The notes beneath the pieces are model-generated. The model worked only from the letters and a program-made list of their open reading frames with translations. It did no database searches and had not been told where the DNA came from. From Lycorma delicatula (taxonomy: Eukaryota > Arthropoda > Insecta > Hemiptera > Fulgoridae), in the NCBI RefSeq assembly GCF_047948215.1, contig NC_134463.1, positions 58,472,201-58,536,200 of the forward strand: a stretch of 64,000 bases of DNA, written 5' to 3'. Position numbers and translations under genes: made by a program. Shown piece by piece: positions 34,961 to 47,066 of this stretch (position 1 is its first letter; every line of letters starts with the position of its first letter).

Positions 34961-35632
34961 CTGTAAATAATTTTAAATAATTTAAAATCATGTCGATACG
35001 TTATTCTATTTGCAGTAAATATTTTCTAAATATCTTCTATCGAGACTTATATCCTTAGAAAGGAAAGTTCAAATAAATGATGACAGAATTATAATTTAGC
35101 AAACAATATAGCAAATTTTTGTTAAATAATTTTATTATTTAAATAACACGGAATACAAAAATCTAAAATTATACTAATATTTCATCAAACACAAGGATGT
35201 AGCCTGAAGTCAAACAAAAACGTTTTTATAATTTATTGAATTCTAATACTTGCCGTATAACAATTTTTCATGTTAAATTTATCAAAGCCTACAAAGAAAA
35301 TTACAAACTATTCTTTCTTATCCTTGTATTTTTACTTAAAAAAGATCGTAAAATCTTAATGAGATTTTTACAAAAATTTGAAAAATCTATCAAAAGTTTT
35401 TTCCATAAAATATAAATATATTTTTTTTTAATATAGTCAAATTTGTTTCTTTTTTTCCAAAAACTTTGTTTTTTGTAATGCTATCAAAAACCGTTATCAG
35501 AAATCTTTGTACGCATAATCAAGAATATTTTAGATTTTTATTTAACTTCAAAGTTTAGATATAATTTAAAAAAATATCAATGTATTATTACGTTTTGATT
35601 TTCTAATCCAGTATTTCTGTCACAAATATATA
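34961..35632. other. AT-rich non-coding DNA
   Basis: Nothing recognised. Confidence 0.6.
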
Positions 35633-36584
35633 CCCGGGTGATTCAAATAGGACTTTAAAAGCATATAAAAATTTATTTAGAAAATTTATAGATTCGGGTA
35701 AGGTCTCATTTCATAGTAGAACACATCAAGTTCTGACTCATGTAGGTCATTAGTACCGAATTAGGCCATCAGCGCTGTCAACAGTGTTGTTAAAAATGAA
35801 TACATTTACTAGTGCGGAACGTGCTCACTGTGTGTTTTGAATTCATTTTTGCAGTTCAACGCAATTTTCGTAGGAGTATAGCAGGAAGCCTCCTAGTAGG
35901 CATACAATTTACTTTTGGCACCAAACCTTCATTGAGACATATTATTCTGTTAAACATACAAAATCACCAGGACGCCCACGCGTCCCTGAATCACATTCGT
36001 GATAGCCCTAAGGTCATTGTTTTTGTGCCCTAAGCAAACAAAGACAGCCGGTTCTTCTTCCAGGAGACAACCATAAATGGTATCATTTATTTTAACATGC
36101 TTTAAAAAGTTCTAATTCTTCAGTTAGACGATGATTACCAAGGTCCATACTACTCTACCAGCAAGACGTGGTACCACTACACTATCGCCTAGAAGTCCGA
36201 AATTTTCTTAATACTCAGGTCGGTGAATTGGTCGTGAATCTTCAACCGCGTAGCCACTTTACTCCCCAGATTTGACCTCACTAGATTTTTTTTTTGTGTG
36301 ATTTCATTAAAGATCGGGTTTATTTACTACATTTACCTACTGATCTTGTTGAGCTAAGACTTCGAATTAACGTCGCAGCTGCAGAGGTTACACCCGACTT
36401 GTTGGCTACAGTGTGGAATGAAATCATGTATGTCGCATTACAAATAGAAACCATGTCGAACCAAAATGAATGTTGGGTGACAAACTTGAATTTCTCTAAG
36501 AGATGAGACCTCATCCAAATTTGTAAGTTATCTAAATAGATTTTTATATGCTTTTAAAGTTGTGAAGTTTTTTTGAATCACCCA
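35633..36584 (+). mobile_element. 952-bp mariner-like element with long terminal inverted repeats, defective
   Basis: Bounded by TA on both sides (35631-35632 and 36585-36586). The ends share GGGTGATTCAAA, then a nearly identical block of about 29 bases (CTTTAAAAGCATATAAAAAT, then TATTTAGA) and further similarity inward to about 85-95 bases (GGTCTCAT.TC). Inside, a decayed transposase reads: an N-terminal helix-turn-helix region (about 35810-36000, with a SPGRPRVPES linker), a second catalytic Asp in YQQDVVPLHY (Asp at 36165-36167), and the third Asp region PDLTSLDFFF (Asp at 36284-36286). The C-terminus LPTDLVELRLRINVAAAEVT follows and ends at TGA 36504-36506 within the right repeat. Part of the DDE domain is deleted and there are stops and frameshifts, so it is non-autonomous. 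Confidence 0.88.
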
Positions 36585-36659
36585 TATATGTATGTGTGTA
36601 TATCGTTTTCGTGGATGATTAATTCATCTCGTAAGCTGGAAGCTCCTGCATGGTAATAT

Positions 36660-36745
36660 GAAATGGAAACTTTATAGTATGTGAAAATAGCTTGCTTGAC
36701 GTGGATTCGAACTCTGAACCTTCCGATTGAAAAGCATATATTAAC
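36660..36745 (-). repeat. tRNA-derived fragment with a B box
   Basis: The minus strand reads GGTTCAGAGTTCGAATCCAC followed by GTCAAGCAAGCTATTTTCAC; AGTTCGAATCC is a good pol III B box. It may be the remains of another SINE family; no A box recognised. Confidence 0.5.
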
Positions 36746-37940
36746 TTTATTAATATATATGGTATAATGTTTTTTTCGGTCAAATTCTACAATTTTTTTT
36801 TATTTCAGTCTCTTCTATGTTGTTATAGAATTTAAAAATATACTGTATTTCTTACTAAAAAAAGAGCACAATTATGTTTTCTTCTTTGTTTTAAATACAA
36901 TTCTTCATTTATTTATTTTTTAAATTTTATTTCTCTATTTTATTCAGAGAAATATTTTATGCAGTGAAACAAAAAAAAAATATTTTAAATGTATATGAAT
37001 TAATATACAAAATAATCTTGACAGTTTTCCTTTAAACTTAAAAAGAAACGTTTTATTTTATTTACTAACAAATTTCTTTTTTGTGCGATTGTGATTTTTT
37101 ATAAGTGCATCATTTTAAATGTGAGAAACACTAATATTATGTGTATAAATGTTAATTAATACGTATTATTTATTTTCCAAATTAAACCGGAAAGTGTTTC
37201 ATATATGTGTTCAACGGCTATGACAGATTCAACATCATTAACACACTGGAATTATAGTAGTAATAATAATAATACTAATAATAATAGTAATAATTTTAAA
37301 AAATACGAGCACGAAGATGTCGCCAGTGGATTCCATAGGAACGTTGCCCTCTGACATTCGGAGATCACCTACGGTGCTGATTCGAGGATAACAAGGTAGG
37401 CATTTATTCCGTTGTTGAAAATCATTGCCATACTTATATATGTGAATCATGTTTCACTCACTATGTTGATCAAGTTATTTATCGTTTATTTTTTTGTGAT
37501 TATGTTAAATACTATAAACGCTATAACGAAGCAATTATTTAAATAATTCGTTCTTTTGTGTTCTTCAGTTTATTTATAAAACAAAATGTATTTAAAATGG
37601 GTCGCATAAAATTTTTATTAACATAATTTAAAATTTTTGTGAACCGAAAATAAATTTAAATAATTTGAAAATCATAATGATAAATTATGCTGGCTCAAAT
37701 TGACGAGAATTAGAATATTCCTACATTAAAAATTAATCCATAAATCATAAAATTAATCATAAAAAATTAAAAATTAATTTTTCCTGTAGGAGACGTGTTT
37801 AGAAAAAAGAAGTAAAGTGCGCAAAAATGGCATTTTAATATATCTAAGCAAGTGTTTTTTTTTCAAGACAGCCTAAGAATTTACACTTCTTCTCAGGAAT
37901 TGTGTAACGTATTAATATGTAGAAGTAAATATTTAAATCA
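36746..37940. other. AT-rich DNA with a small GC-richer patch
   Basis: A (TAA)n tract at about 37258-37295 precedes a GC-richer stretch at about 37305-37400, where a 24-codon frame (MSPVDSIGTLPSDIRRSPTV...) ends near a donor-like AAGGTAGG. Too short to call an exon. Confidence 0.4.
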
Positions 37941-38097
37941 GCCGGCCTCCGTGGCACGAGTGGTAGTGTCTCGGCCTTTCATCCGGAGGTCCCGGGTTCG
38001 AATTCCGGTCACGCATGGCATTTTCACACGCTACTTGTCATTCATCTCACCCTCTGAAGCAATACCTAACGATGGTCCCGGAGGTTAAAAAAAAAAA
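37941..38097 (+). repeat. tRNA-derived SINE, family A, full length
   Basis: The head GCCGGCCTCCGTGG, A box TGGCACGAGTGG at 37952-37963 and B box GGTTCGAATTCC at 37995-38006 are present. The body TCACGCATGGCATTTTCAC and the tail CCTCTGAAGCAATACCT...CCCGGAGGTTAAA with poly-A follow. The ORF at 37852-38088 is a translation of the SINE. Confidence 0.95.
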
Positions 38098-38197
38098 TCA
38101 GATACCTTTCTAAAAGGTTCCATTAACTCTTATTGACATGTTCAGTCGATCTCTTTTAAAAAATTATATTAACGTTTAAGATTATATTTATTTATAA

Positions 38198-38455
38198 TAT
38201 ATTTTTTTTAGTTTCTCCGGCCTTTTTATTGCAACACACGCAATTCATCTAAATTATTATTTCTCAATCATTCAGGATAATTTTGAATGTTCTTTCTCGA
38301 TTTCCATGCATGGAAGGAATGTGGAAGTAGGTGATGAACTAATAGAATGCGGTAAAGTTACGGTTAGAGTTGTAAACGGCGGGAGGGATTTTCACAATCT
38401 CTTGATGACCTTGCCTGGAAATTTTCCAGCTTTTTCTTACTACAGTATGCTTTGA
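38198..38455 (+). CDS. Unassigned stop-free frame, possible terminal exon
   Basis: This frame is open for 85 codons from after TAA (38195) to TGA at 38453-38455; the part from about 38276 is GC-richer than its flanks. An acceptor-like TTCTCAATCATTCAG ends at 38275, and translation after it reads DNFECSFSISMHGRNVEVGD, ELIECGKVTVRVVNGGRDFH and NLLMTLPGNFPAFSYYSML. The composition is protein-like, not low complexity. It does not match the transposon families in the window and I do not recognise a domain. A donor or continuation was not identified. Confidence 0.3.
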   Translation, partial: YIFFSFSGLFIATHAIHLNYYFSIIQDNFECSFSISMHGRNVEVGDELIECGKVTVRVVNGGRDFHNLLMTLPGNFPAFSYYSML

Positions 38456-39539
38456 TCATCTCCTCTATCGCTTACCTCTAACCAGTATGTATCAGAATTA
38501 TTTAAACTGGTATTCTGTGTAACAATAATTTTCCACGTGAGAATAAATTTGACATCAAACAACTGTTGCTTGTAGGAGTAGCTTTTTTGAAAAGAAATGA
38601 TCACTAAACACCCTATAATAAATGAGGTAAACAAACTGTAGGTACAGTTAAAGGAGTAATATCAAATGCATTTGACGTGCTAATATGTAATAATATATTC
38701 TGCTTGCTGGCAAGACAGACCACAAGAAACCACTTCACTCTTCATCTTTCTTAGTACACTTGGTATCGTATACTTATTTACTATTATTGAGAATTCCTGT
38801 TACTATCATTGTGAATTGTGTTACAATTTTATTGACCTAAAATCGCTATTTTATGTGTTCATTCTTCCGCCATTCAGTATTGCCAATCAATTTTTTTTTA
38901 CCGTTTAATATATGTATATATAAACACACACCACACACAAAAGAAAATGCTAAATTAAAATTTTGCATTTTTACTAATTTTGGTATTTTTTTTTTTTTTT
39001 TTTTTTTAATACAGTACCAATCTGAGTGGATTGGAAATCTTATACTACTTTTGCCTGATGGTTAAATGTAATAGTTTGGTAAATTTCCAAAACTGAATTT
39101 CTTAAAAACAGTTCCTCTAATTTTTATCCAGTTTTAATGTACATTGTTACACAAATTTAAATTTTATTTTTACAAATATTTTTAGCTTCTGCAAAAAAAA
39201 TAATTTTCATCAAATTAAAGCGCTTTAAATTATCAGTTCTCATATTAGAAATACTGATTGGAAGAAGTTTCGTTTGTGAGCCATATTTTATTATAATTAT
39301 TTATTTTTTTATTTTTTTTTAATTTAATAGAAAAGCTATTCGATTGCTATTCTCAGTTTTGATACCTACCATAAATTAAAATTTTCATTTTACCCTTGGC
39401 CAATCACAATTCAGCATTTCTCTCTTCCCCCATTCAGCATTACTAATTAATTTGATTTCTTTACCGTTCAAATTTGCCAACTTACTTGTCTGCATCGACT
39501 GTAAATTCTTAGAAGTATAGAATCTTTTTTTACCTATAC
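38456..39539. other. AT-rich non-coding DNA
   Basis: Long T run at about 38986-39007. The frame at 38853-39065 is low complexity. Nothing else seen. Confidence 0.55.
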
Positions 39540-39900
39540 TTTTTATGATATTTGCAGTCTCTTATTCTGTCTAATCTTGCAGTAGATAAATGCAAGATCT
39601 TGGCTGTTATCTTCAGTTGGAAGAGGCCATACAAAGTCGTTACTAGGATGTTTAAATACACTGATGTTTGCCAAGGCAGTTGCACCGGTGGCAACCTGAC
39701 AAACCCCAAACTGATGATGGTTGTGTTATCGAGTTTACAGGGTGTAAAAGGCGGCCGGTAAAGCCAAACAGAACGGAGGGGGTTAACTGTGATTATCACA
39801 AGGCGGGGGTGTCTTCCTCTACAGGGATGTTATCTTCAGTTGCAATCTTTTTAACTGCATCAAAATTTGTCTTGGAGAATTATTAGACAAATGGATATAC
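39540..39900 (+). other. GC-richer island with overlapping short ORFs, unassigned
   Basis: Short frames are open on both strands (plus 39552-39761 and 39668-39886; minus 39799-39530), none with a recognisable motif. The text GTTATCTTCAGTTG occurs twice (about 39605 and 39829). It could be a decayed transposon or an exon; no evidence decides. Confidence 0.25.
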
Positions 39901-40455
39901 TGATAAACACAAATTATATACAGTAATAGAGTCTCCATGTAATGTAAATCGTTTTCAGGCAATCTTACCTTACCGGAAAATCGTTAAAAACATTTATGTT
40001 GTAATCAAAAAATTATGTTTTTATATAAAAAAACGAATTTCTTGTTAATATAAATGAAAAAATAAATAAAAACAAGATTTCTGTAAAAAAAAAAATTAAT
40101 GAAAAAAATCATAAGAATTTTACATTTATTTAACACCATATGAATATGTTGTTTAGCTATTTGGATTTATTTTGTTACAATTTGTTTGAATTAATTATTA
40201 TTCTGTAATGTCTTGTTATGTCATTATTATTTTTACGGCTAATCTTTTAATACTCTAACTAGACTACTACTGCAGTGACAAGATTTTTTTGATTTTTTTT
40301 TTTTTTTTTTTATATCATTATAATATCGTTGATGCTTTTTAACATATACATAAAGCTTAACGTCTATCAAAAGCAAACTAATCTTTTCCTTTTCTTAATT
40401 CATTTTACATCTTTTTTTTTCTTTTTTCTTCTACTCTTCTTCCATCATACTTTCT

Positions 40456-40486
<31 letters not shown>

Positions 40487-41240
40487 CACATTTATATATT
40501 TTCATCCTACTCACAGATTTTAAAACCCCCATTTGAATTCATTAATAATAGTAATTCAATTATAGTGTATAACTAGACATTGCAATAGAATTTGAAAATA
40601 GAAAGTGGATTTGTACGCATGATATACAAAATAATTTAGCTTTATCTTCTTTTTTTTTATTGCATATTTTTGTTGATTCTCGTTTTTATAACACAAACAC
40701 GCGCGCGCACATACACACAGATATATATAATTTTCTTCGTTTTAACTTTGCAAATGCGTTAAAATAGTAAAAAGTTTTGTTAGTAAATTGCATTATAATT
40801 GTAAAAGCCATCTGCTTACCAAAAATATGAATTTTAACGCCCGTTTGTTACATAAATTACCTTTTTGATTATACATAAGGCATGTGGTGGTTAATACCTG
40901 AAAAGGAAGTAATTAAATTCTTCTTTTAAAATTTTGTTATATCATTCTACTGTTTTTTTTTCTTTTTCTCCTCTCCAGGAATAAAATGTTAAGTATCTGT
41001 AGTTTTTTTATATTTTTTTTTACAAGAAATTAAAATAAAAAATATTTACTCACACTTTTTATTGTTAAAATAATTATCATTAGCATTATTAAATGTTGCG
41101 TGACGAATTGAATTATAAAACAACTAATACTTTCAAATAACATTATTTTATTTATTTATAAAACATAAAAATAGTTTTAGCTTAAAAAATAGCATTTAAG
41201 TAAAAATTAATAATCTTCTTTTAATTGACTTTTATTTTAT
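39901..41240. other. AT-rich non-coding DNA
   Basis: (TA)n at about 40459-40486, CG/CA repeats at about 40693-40720. The frame at 40329-40523 is low complexity. Confidence 0.6.
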
Positions 41241-41544
41241 TTATGTAATACGAGGTTACAGAGTAACATAGCACAGTGACACGTTGTCAGCAATACTCTA
41301 CAGAGATGCCAAGGTATCTGTACAGTCTGGCGTATAAATATAAATGTACCGGTAAATGTGTAACCTTGAACAGACTCCGATCTACCTTTCCTGAGACGAG
41401 TGGTTAATTGAATCCCAACCACCAGAGACACTGCCATCCTTGATCTAGTATTCAAATCCGTATAAAACCTTTATTAGGATTTGAACCTTAGTACTCTCGA
41501 TTTCGAAATCAGCTAATTTATGACGTCGAGTTTACCACTAGGGT
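41241..41544 (-). repeat. SINE family B3
   Basis: On the minus strand: ACCCTAGTGGTAAACTCGAC, TTAGCTGATTTCGAAATCGA, a B-box-like GGTTCAAATCC, the family core, and the tail with GATACCTTGGCATCTCTG and GTAACCTCGTA. Pairs with the 14011-14306 copy as the B3 subfamily. The minus ORF at 41237-41455 is a translation of it. Confidence 0.88.
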
Positions 41545-41587
41545 TGCTATTAAAATTTTACATTAATACTTAAATTATTTTTTTTAT

Positions 41588-43495
41588 CGAACTAGCAGAC
41601 CCGTCGTGCCTTCTCCCACGTTATATGATTACTTTCCGTTATTGCGGTCCGGGGATGATTAGCCAGTCAAGGCTCCCTTCCCTTCTAGCCAGGGACTCTG
41701 TCCCCTAGACTCCCCTGTGTTCATGTGATAATAATAATAATAAATAGAAATTAAAGCCTGTTCAATTTATAAAAACTATTAGTGTATTACAATTTCTTCA
41801 GAACAACAGTTTGGTAGTACAAGCCTTTATATTTAAGTGATCTTAGAATAAGGGTCTCAAATCAGTATTAGTTACAACTGGTATTAGTTACAGTATATTA
41901 TTAGTATTAGTTACCTGTACGAAGAACGGGTAGAAATGTATTTTGGCCGGTTCTTAGCATTACCCGACAAAGGTGACCATATTTGTTTTTTAATTTTTTT
42001 TAATTACAATATTAGTCCTTTTTCTGTAAATGGGTACCATTTTTGTTTTCAAAAAGGAACCAAATAACCCGATATTTATTTGTTTTATAATAGCCAAATT
42101 AACCTCCGAAATATGCTTTTTATTAAAATAACTCAATCCTATATTCCATCAACCTCGTCTGATTAACGTTAATTAGACGAGGTTAGCGAGCGAACCGAGC
42201 GTAGATTATGCTTGGTTATACAATAATGATGCAATTTTTAACGTGGCTATTGACTGTTTTCCAGCCACGTATCTTTTGTATCTTTTTTTGTACCTTTTTA
42301 GAAATTTTTTCTCTTCTTGTTGGTTTATTACAGAACCATCTTTCTCGACCGCTTTGTCCTTTTTAAATAACTAATTTAATTTGATTTTTTTATTTTATAA
42401 ACTGGTCGAAATTGTACAATTTTCTTTTTCTGCAAAGATTCAATAGCCTTTTTATTAGTATCAGTGTTCTTAATTAACGAGATTAAAGTAAAATTTTCCA
42501 TATTAACAATCAATCCTGGATTAGTCATATATTTTTTTTATTTCCTGTAATAAATACAACAATAATGCTTATTAAAAAAATGTTATAGGTTATTTGTTTT
42601 TATTTTTTTTATTTTCAGTAATAAATATAATAATAATTATTATTATTACAACAAGTGTGTATTTGGTTATTGGTTTATTTGGTTATTTTTAATAAGTGTA
42701 AAAATGTGCGTTTTTACTGTTATTTTTGAAAAAAAAATGAAAAAAAAGATACTCACTTACCGAAAAAGGTTAACTTTTTTATGTTTTTTAGTCAAGTAAC
42801 CGGAGGCACATGTACATTTAGTCAAATAACCGTCAGTCGCATCGTACATATAAAAACAATGGTTGTGTTGGTTGCGCTGCCGTACACCGTCGCACCAATT
42901 AAAAATAGAAATTCAGAAAAACCCAAAAATGGTTTTTAAATTTTATGTGAAGAGTATTTCCAAGCCCCAATCTAGTGAATATCTCGTTTAGTATTGTCAG
43001 AAACTGAAAAATTGGAATCATTGTTCAAAGTTTTTTAACTTTCTTCACCTCTTTCTAGGTTAATTTCGGAAAATCTAGAAATTGGATTACAGATATTTAC
43101 ATAAAAATTACACACACCAAAAATCACGTTGATATCTTCATTTGTTAGTGAGAAATAGTCGGGTTCCAAAAAAAATTCAAAATTCATTTTACCCCTTTAA
43201 AATCGGAATTTCAAACAATCTAGAAACTAGTTTTTAGATATTCACTTAAAGATTACAAACACCAAAAATCTAGTTGATCTCTTCATTTCTTACCGAGAGA
43301 TTAAAAAAATAGTAAATTTCATTGTTATTCATTTTTCATCCTTTAAACTGGGGATTTCAAAAAATTCTTTCTTAGTGTGCACATTTGTAAGAATAACTTA
43401 CAAATTTTCATCAATTTATCTTCAGTAGTTTTTGCTGGGCGTTGATGAATCAGTCAGTAAATCAGTGAGGACCATGTTCTTTTAAATATATATAT
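41588..43495 (+). repeat. Interspersed repeat family C, long copy
   Basis: Begins near CGAACTAGCAGACCCGTCGT and a GC-rich section (CCTTCTAGCCAGGGACTCTG). It ends with GGGCGTTGATGAATCAGTC and a TA-rich tail at about 43482-43494. The 42880-43480 part matches, inverted, 47114-47600: shared strings include CTCGTTTAGTAT, ATATCTTCATTTGTTA and TTCATCAATTTATCTTCAGT. The 5' limit is inferred from composition. No ORF of note; class unknown. Confidence 0.6.
42151..42184. repeat. 34-bp palindrome in family C
   Basis: AACCTCGTCTGATTAACG pairs with its complement in TTAATTAGACGAGGTT with one mismatched pair; centred on AACGTT. Confidence 0.9.
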
Positions 43496-43509
43496 GCCGA
43501 AACAAAAGT

Positions 43510-44190
43510 AGCAACGGTGGCAGTCCATCCTCTGCTGGTGACAGAATTATTGAAGGTTGGCCGAATTACGAGTCGGGTGTGTGTCCAGGAAGTCCGACAA
43601 AGAATGTTGCTGTCGATGTTGGGGTATAGGGCTCCGAGAGGGGACCTGGGTCAGTCCAGCCAGATGTTTCAATTGTGGGGTTGAGGAGCATCTCCGTAAG
43701 GATTGTCCAAAGGAGACTAAGTGTTCGCACTGCAATGCCCACGTGTATGCTCTTGCGGGCCGTGGCTATAGGGCCAGCACTAGGGAATCCTATCGTCTTT
43801 ACTCTTGGGATAAATTTAGGGTTGGGACAGCCTCGTCCAGGAAGGGTGGGCCGCTTAGGTGTCCCACCCTCGATGATTGGGCGGGGAATCCCTTGTGCTT
43901 CGGATTTTGGGGATAAAGTAAGACCGTAGTCCTGGTGGGGGATCCCTACGGGAGTTTCTCGCTAGAGGCAAGGCGTAAAGACAGGAGTTCCGGTGGGAGG
44001 ACCTCCTTGGAATCCACTCATTAGAGGCATGGCATATCACCAAAAGACCGAGTCCCGGTTGCCTGGGGGGGGAGACATTAGTTTTTGACACGGCAGTTGG
44101 AGGCGAAGGCATCCCCTGGGGCTGTGATTAGGCTTAGTTGTGTGTTCGGATCCCTTGGGGGGGGGGGATAAGAAATGATGCACTCAACAA
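43510..44190 (+). pseudogene. R1-like LINE: Gag zinc-knuckle relic followed by 3' UTR-like sequence
   Basis: One frame reads VHPLLVTELLKVGRI, resembling the segment before the zinc knuckles in R1-clade ORF1 (Gag-like) proteins. After a frame change near 43600 the next frame (43557-43916) reads CCRCWGIG and then CFNCGVEEHLRKDC (43665-43706), a correct C-x2-C-x4-H-x4-C knuckle, followed by CSHCNAH, a partial further knuckle. No reverse transcriptase follows. Instead, from about 43815, the sequence GGGACAGCCTC, 18 other bases and GCTTAGGTGT has the same spacing as the 3' UTR of the R1-like element at 56730-57340. The copy therefore looks internally deleted, with Gag joined to the 3' UTR. A G run at 44157-44169 lies near its end. 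Confidence 0.65.
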
Positions 44191-45409
44191 AAAAAATATT
44201 TTGTGTGTGTACCTAAATATAATACGAATAATTTAAATTAAGTTACATGAAACAATTTATCAATTTAAAAGTGTTTGTCAACAAGTCATAATTTCTTTAG
44301 TATAATCCTTTAACACATATTTCATTTATATTGTATCCAGCAGGAAGCGTGCCACTCGTTTTTCTAGCTCTCGCGTATACTATTCATGTAAAAAACATTT
44401 CCAACTGTTTTACTTGTATTACAATTTTCTTGTGTAACGCTATTTGTTCCTGTGCATAATACACACTCGTAATATCATAAAAAAACATTACATATAGAGT
44501 TGTGTATGTGTGTGTGGGGGGATAGCGCGCACACACACACACACACATTACCAATTTCTTTTTTCGTTTTTAATTTTACAGTTTTTCTCATTTCACTTTC
44601 TATTTATTTAATCTCACTGATGAATCAGCTAAAACTTGATTTAAATCTTCGTTTTTTTTTTGGAAGTCCTTTCGTGGTCAAGTGTCTGTTTATGGTATAA
44701 ATCATCCTTAAAAAAAATAACTCGTTTTTCATTATGTTTATCTATTATTTTTTTCGTTATATTTCTTCCTTTTATTATGTTGTAGTTAATTTGTAAAAAT
44801 ATATTTTTGTTTGTCTCCCTTTGAGCGATAATTATCCATCCGGGTGTCCTGTCACTGTCGTTTTATATATGTATTTAATTAAGTATATATTTATTATAAA
44901 AGTACAATTCTTCATGGTAGCTTTGTATACAAGCAATAAGTTTAAAAAACTACAATAATAAAAAAAACGCCTATTGAATTACAAAGTAAATAAAGAAATT
45001 AAATTCATAATTACTAAAATTAAAATAGTCGTTCAATTAAAGAGGTACTTTATCATAGCAAATAAAGCTAACCGAATAATCAGCCAATAAAAACGTTTCT
45101 TTTTTTAAGATCTGTCAGTGATCCCAAGATATTTAATTAGAATCCATTCTTCTCTTTTTTTTATTATATCAATAATTATCACATTTTAAATTCTGTTTGA
45201 TATTTGTTACGCACAGAATAATCCTTTATATGCCAAATTAAATTCATATAACTTAGTAAATAATCTTCAATATTCGTAGAGTAATTAAAAAAGTCCCTTT
45301 CGGCATAACAGAAGGCGGAGGTAATAAGAAAATATTTCCACGTTAAAGTTAAGAAAAACTTCAAATTTACTTAATACGACAATGGTTGCAGGTGAAAAAA
45401 AGTTTCACA
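44191..45409. other. AT-rich non-coding DNA
   Basis: Alternating GT then CA tracts at about 44500-44548; otherwise nothing recognised. Confidence 0.6.
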
Positions 45410-45990
45410 TGTTTAGCATACCAGCCTCTTCTTACAATTCCAATAACATTTTGATCATCCTTTGCCGTAAAAGTTGGTCATGTCAAAAATTGATCCAGAC
45501 AAAAATTTTAAATGCTGTTTAGAAGAAAAACGACCACTTTAAACCGATTCGATAATGTGTCTATTAAGGGAAGTATGAATTTTTTGTCTTCGAAACCCCA
45601 TTTTTCCACCCCCTGGGCCAGTGGTTGGTGATATCCAAAAACTTTACTTAGATTTTATACCCTTATCCAAAGAATAGTAGGAACTTTAAACGAATTCGAT
45701 ATTTTACTTAATAAGAAAGTTATAGCGATATTTTGTTTTTTTCGAAAAAGTCCGATTTTGCAATTAACGAATTCGACAGAGATTTTGGGACGTTATATTT
45801 TATATATCAATTTGAAAGTGATTGACGCAAATTACAGCAATTATTGTGTCCAAAAGAAAGTGAAATATATATATATATTTCACATTCTTGTTTGTATAAA
45901 CCTTTGGACTGATGGTGGTTTTGTGGCCTGCGGGGATGTGAAACCCGAATATATGTTGAAATTTTCCGGAAGTCGAATCATGTTACCCGT
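45410..45990 (-). repeat. Interspersed repeat family E
   Basis: Reverse complement matches 52590-53290 over several hundred bases, with shared strings CACTTTCAAATTGATATATA, AATATCGAATTCGTTTAAAG, CTTTGGATAAGGG and CCCTTAATAGACAC. An AT microsatellite (about 45870-45880) sits at the same relative place as a TA/T-rich tract in the other copy. No coding potential. Class unknown. Confidence 0.8.
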
Positions 45991-46029
45991 TACAATATAT
46001 AGCCTTCTTATGAAGTCTACCTAAGATAC

Positions 46030-46135
46030 TGTAAATTGCCCATCTCCACGGCAGAATAGTATCTTATGCCCTTTGATTCTGGGGGTTCCGGATTCGAATC
46101 CCGGTCAGGAATGACATTTTTCATACTCTAAAAAA
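46030..46135 (+). repeat. Divergent tRNA-derived SINE related to family A
   Basis: The head GCCCATCTCCACGGC, then GTATCTTATGCC, the B box GATTCGAATCC at 46091-46101 and GGTCAGGAATGACATTTTTC parallel family A, but the 3' part (CCATTTCCATACTTCCAAGC) differs and the shared CCTCTGAAG tail is absent. Confidence 0.75.
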
Positions 46136-47066
46136 ATCCATTTCCATACTTCCAAGCACAAGCTTCAATGATTCTGGGGTGAATTAATGAATTAATTCAT
46201 CAAGAAAAAAACTGGATATTTTGTATTAGTAGTGTAATTAATTTAACAATAAAAAGAAATATATGTTCATATATAATACTGTGTGATGAAGTGAATGACT
46301 GAAAAAACTTGTCAGTTCTTTTAAAAACAGACATAAAAAATAAACGTCTTTTCTGAAAATATAAATCATCTGTTGTTATTGCAAAGGCTTAAATATCGTA
46401 TTCATTGTAGCACCGAAGGCGCTTCACCGTCGATATCTCTTTTCTCAACCGAGTCTTTTACCGAGTTTCACGCGGCATATTATAAGTTTTTTTTTGGAAT
46501 TTGGAGATTTTCCTATTTATCTATTATTTGTACATGATAAGATCTTTTAACTATAAGTTAAAATTATGTTCTTTGATTTTATCATCTCTTTACATTTTAT
46601 ATTATCTTTAATTTTGTATTATTATTGTTATTGACATCATATCTTTTTAAGTTTATTATCTCTTTTGTTGTTTGGTATTGATTCGTTACGAGAAATTTAC
46701 AGTTAATAATTATTTTAATTTTATTAGATGCTGTTATAAATAGTTTCCGTAATTTAGTCTGAATTCTTTACCTTTACATTCTTTATTCAGTAATTAAGAA
46801 ATACTAAGCCTTCTAGAATCATTTTATTTTCTTTATTAATTCTATTTCCATTATTTCTTTGTAGATTATTTGTTTGTTTTTAAATCATTACATCTAGGGA
46901 TGGGTATCTAATTATAAGAAACAAATTATATACCTTCCATGTTTTTTAACTATTTAAACAAATGTGTTAACTATCTTGTTTTGATTTTATATAAATAATA
47001 GTTTCATTTTTCTTTGTTCAAGTTAAAGAAATGTAAACACACAGATATGATTATATTAAATATTAC

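Noticed and set aside
36320..36514. Minus-strand 64-codon ORF
   Set aside because: Reverse shadow of the mariner transposase C-terminus on the plus strand.
43855..44112. Minus-strand Pro/Ser-rich ORF
   Set aside because: Opposite strand of the G-rich 3' region of the R1-like relic.
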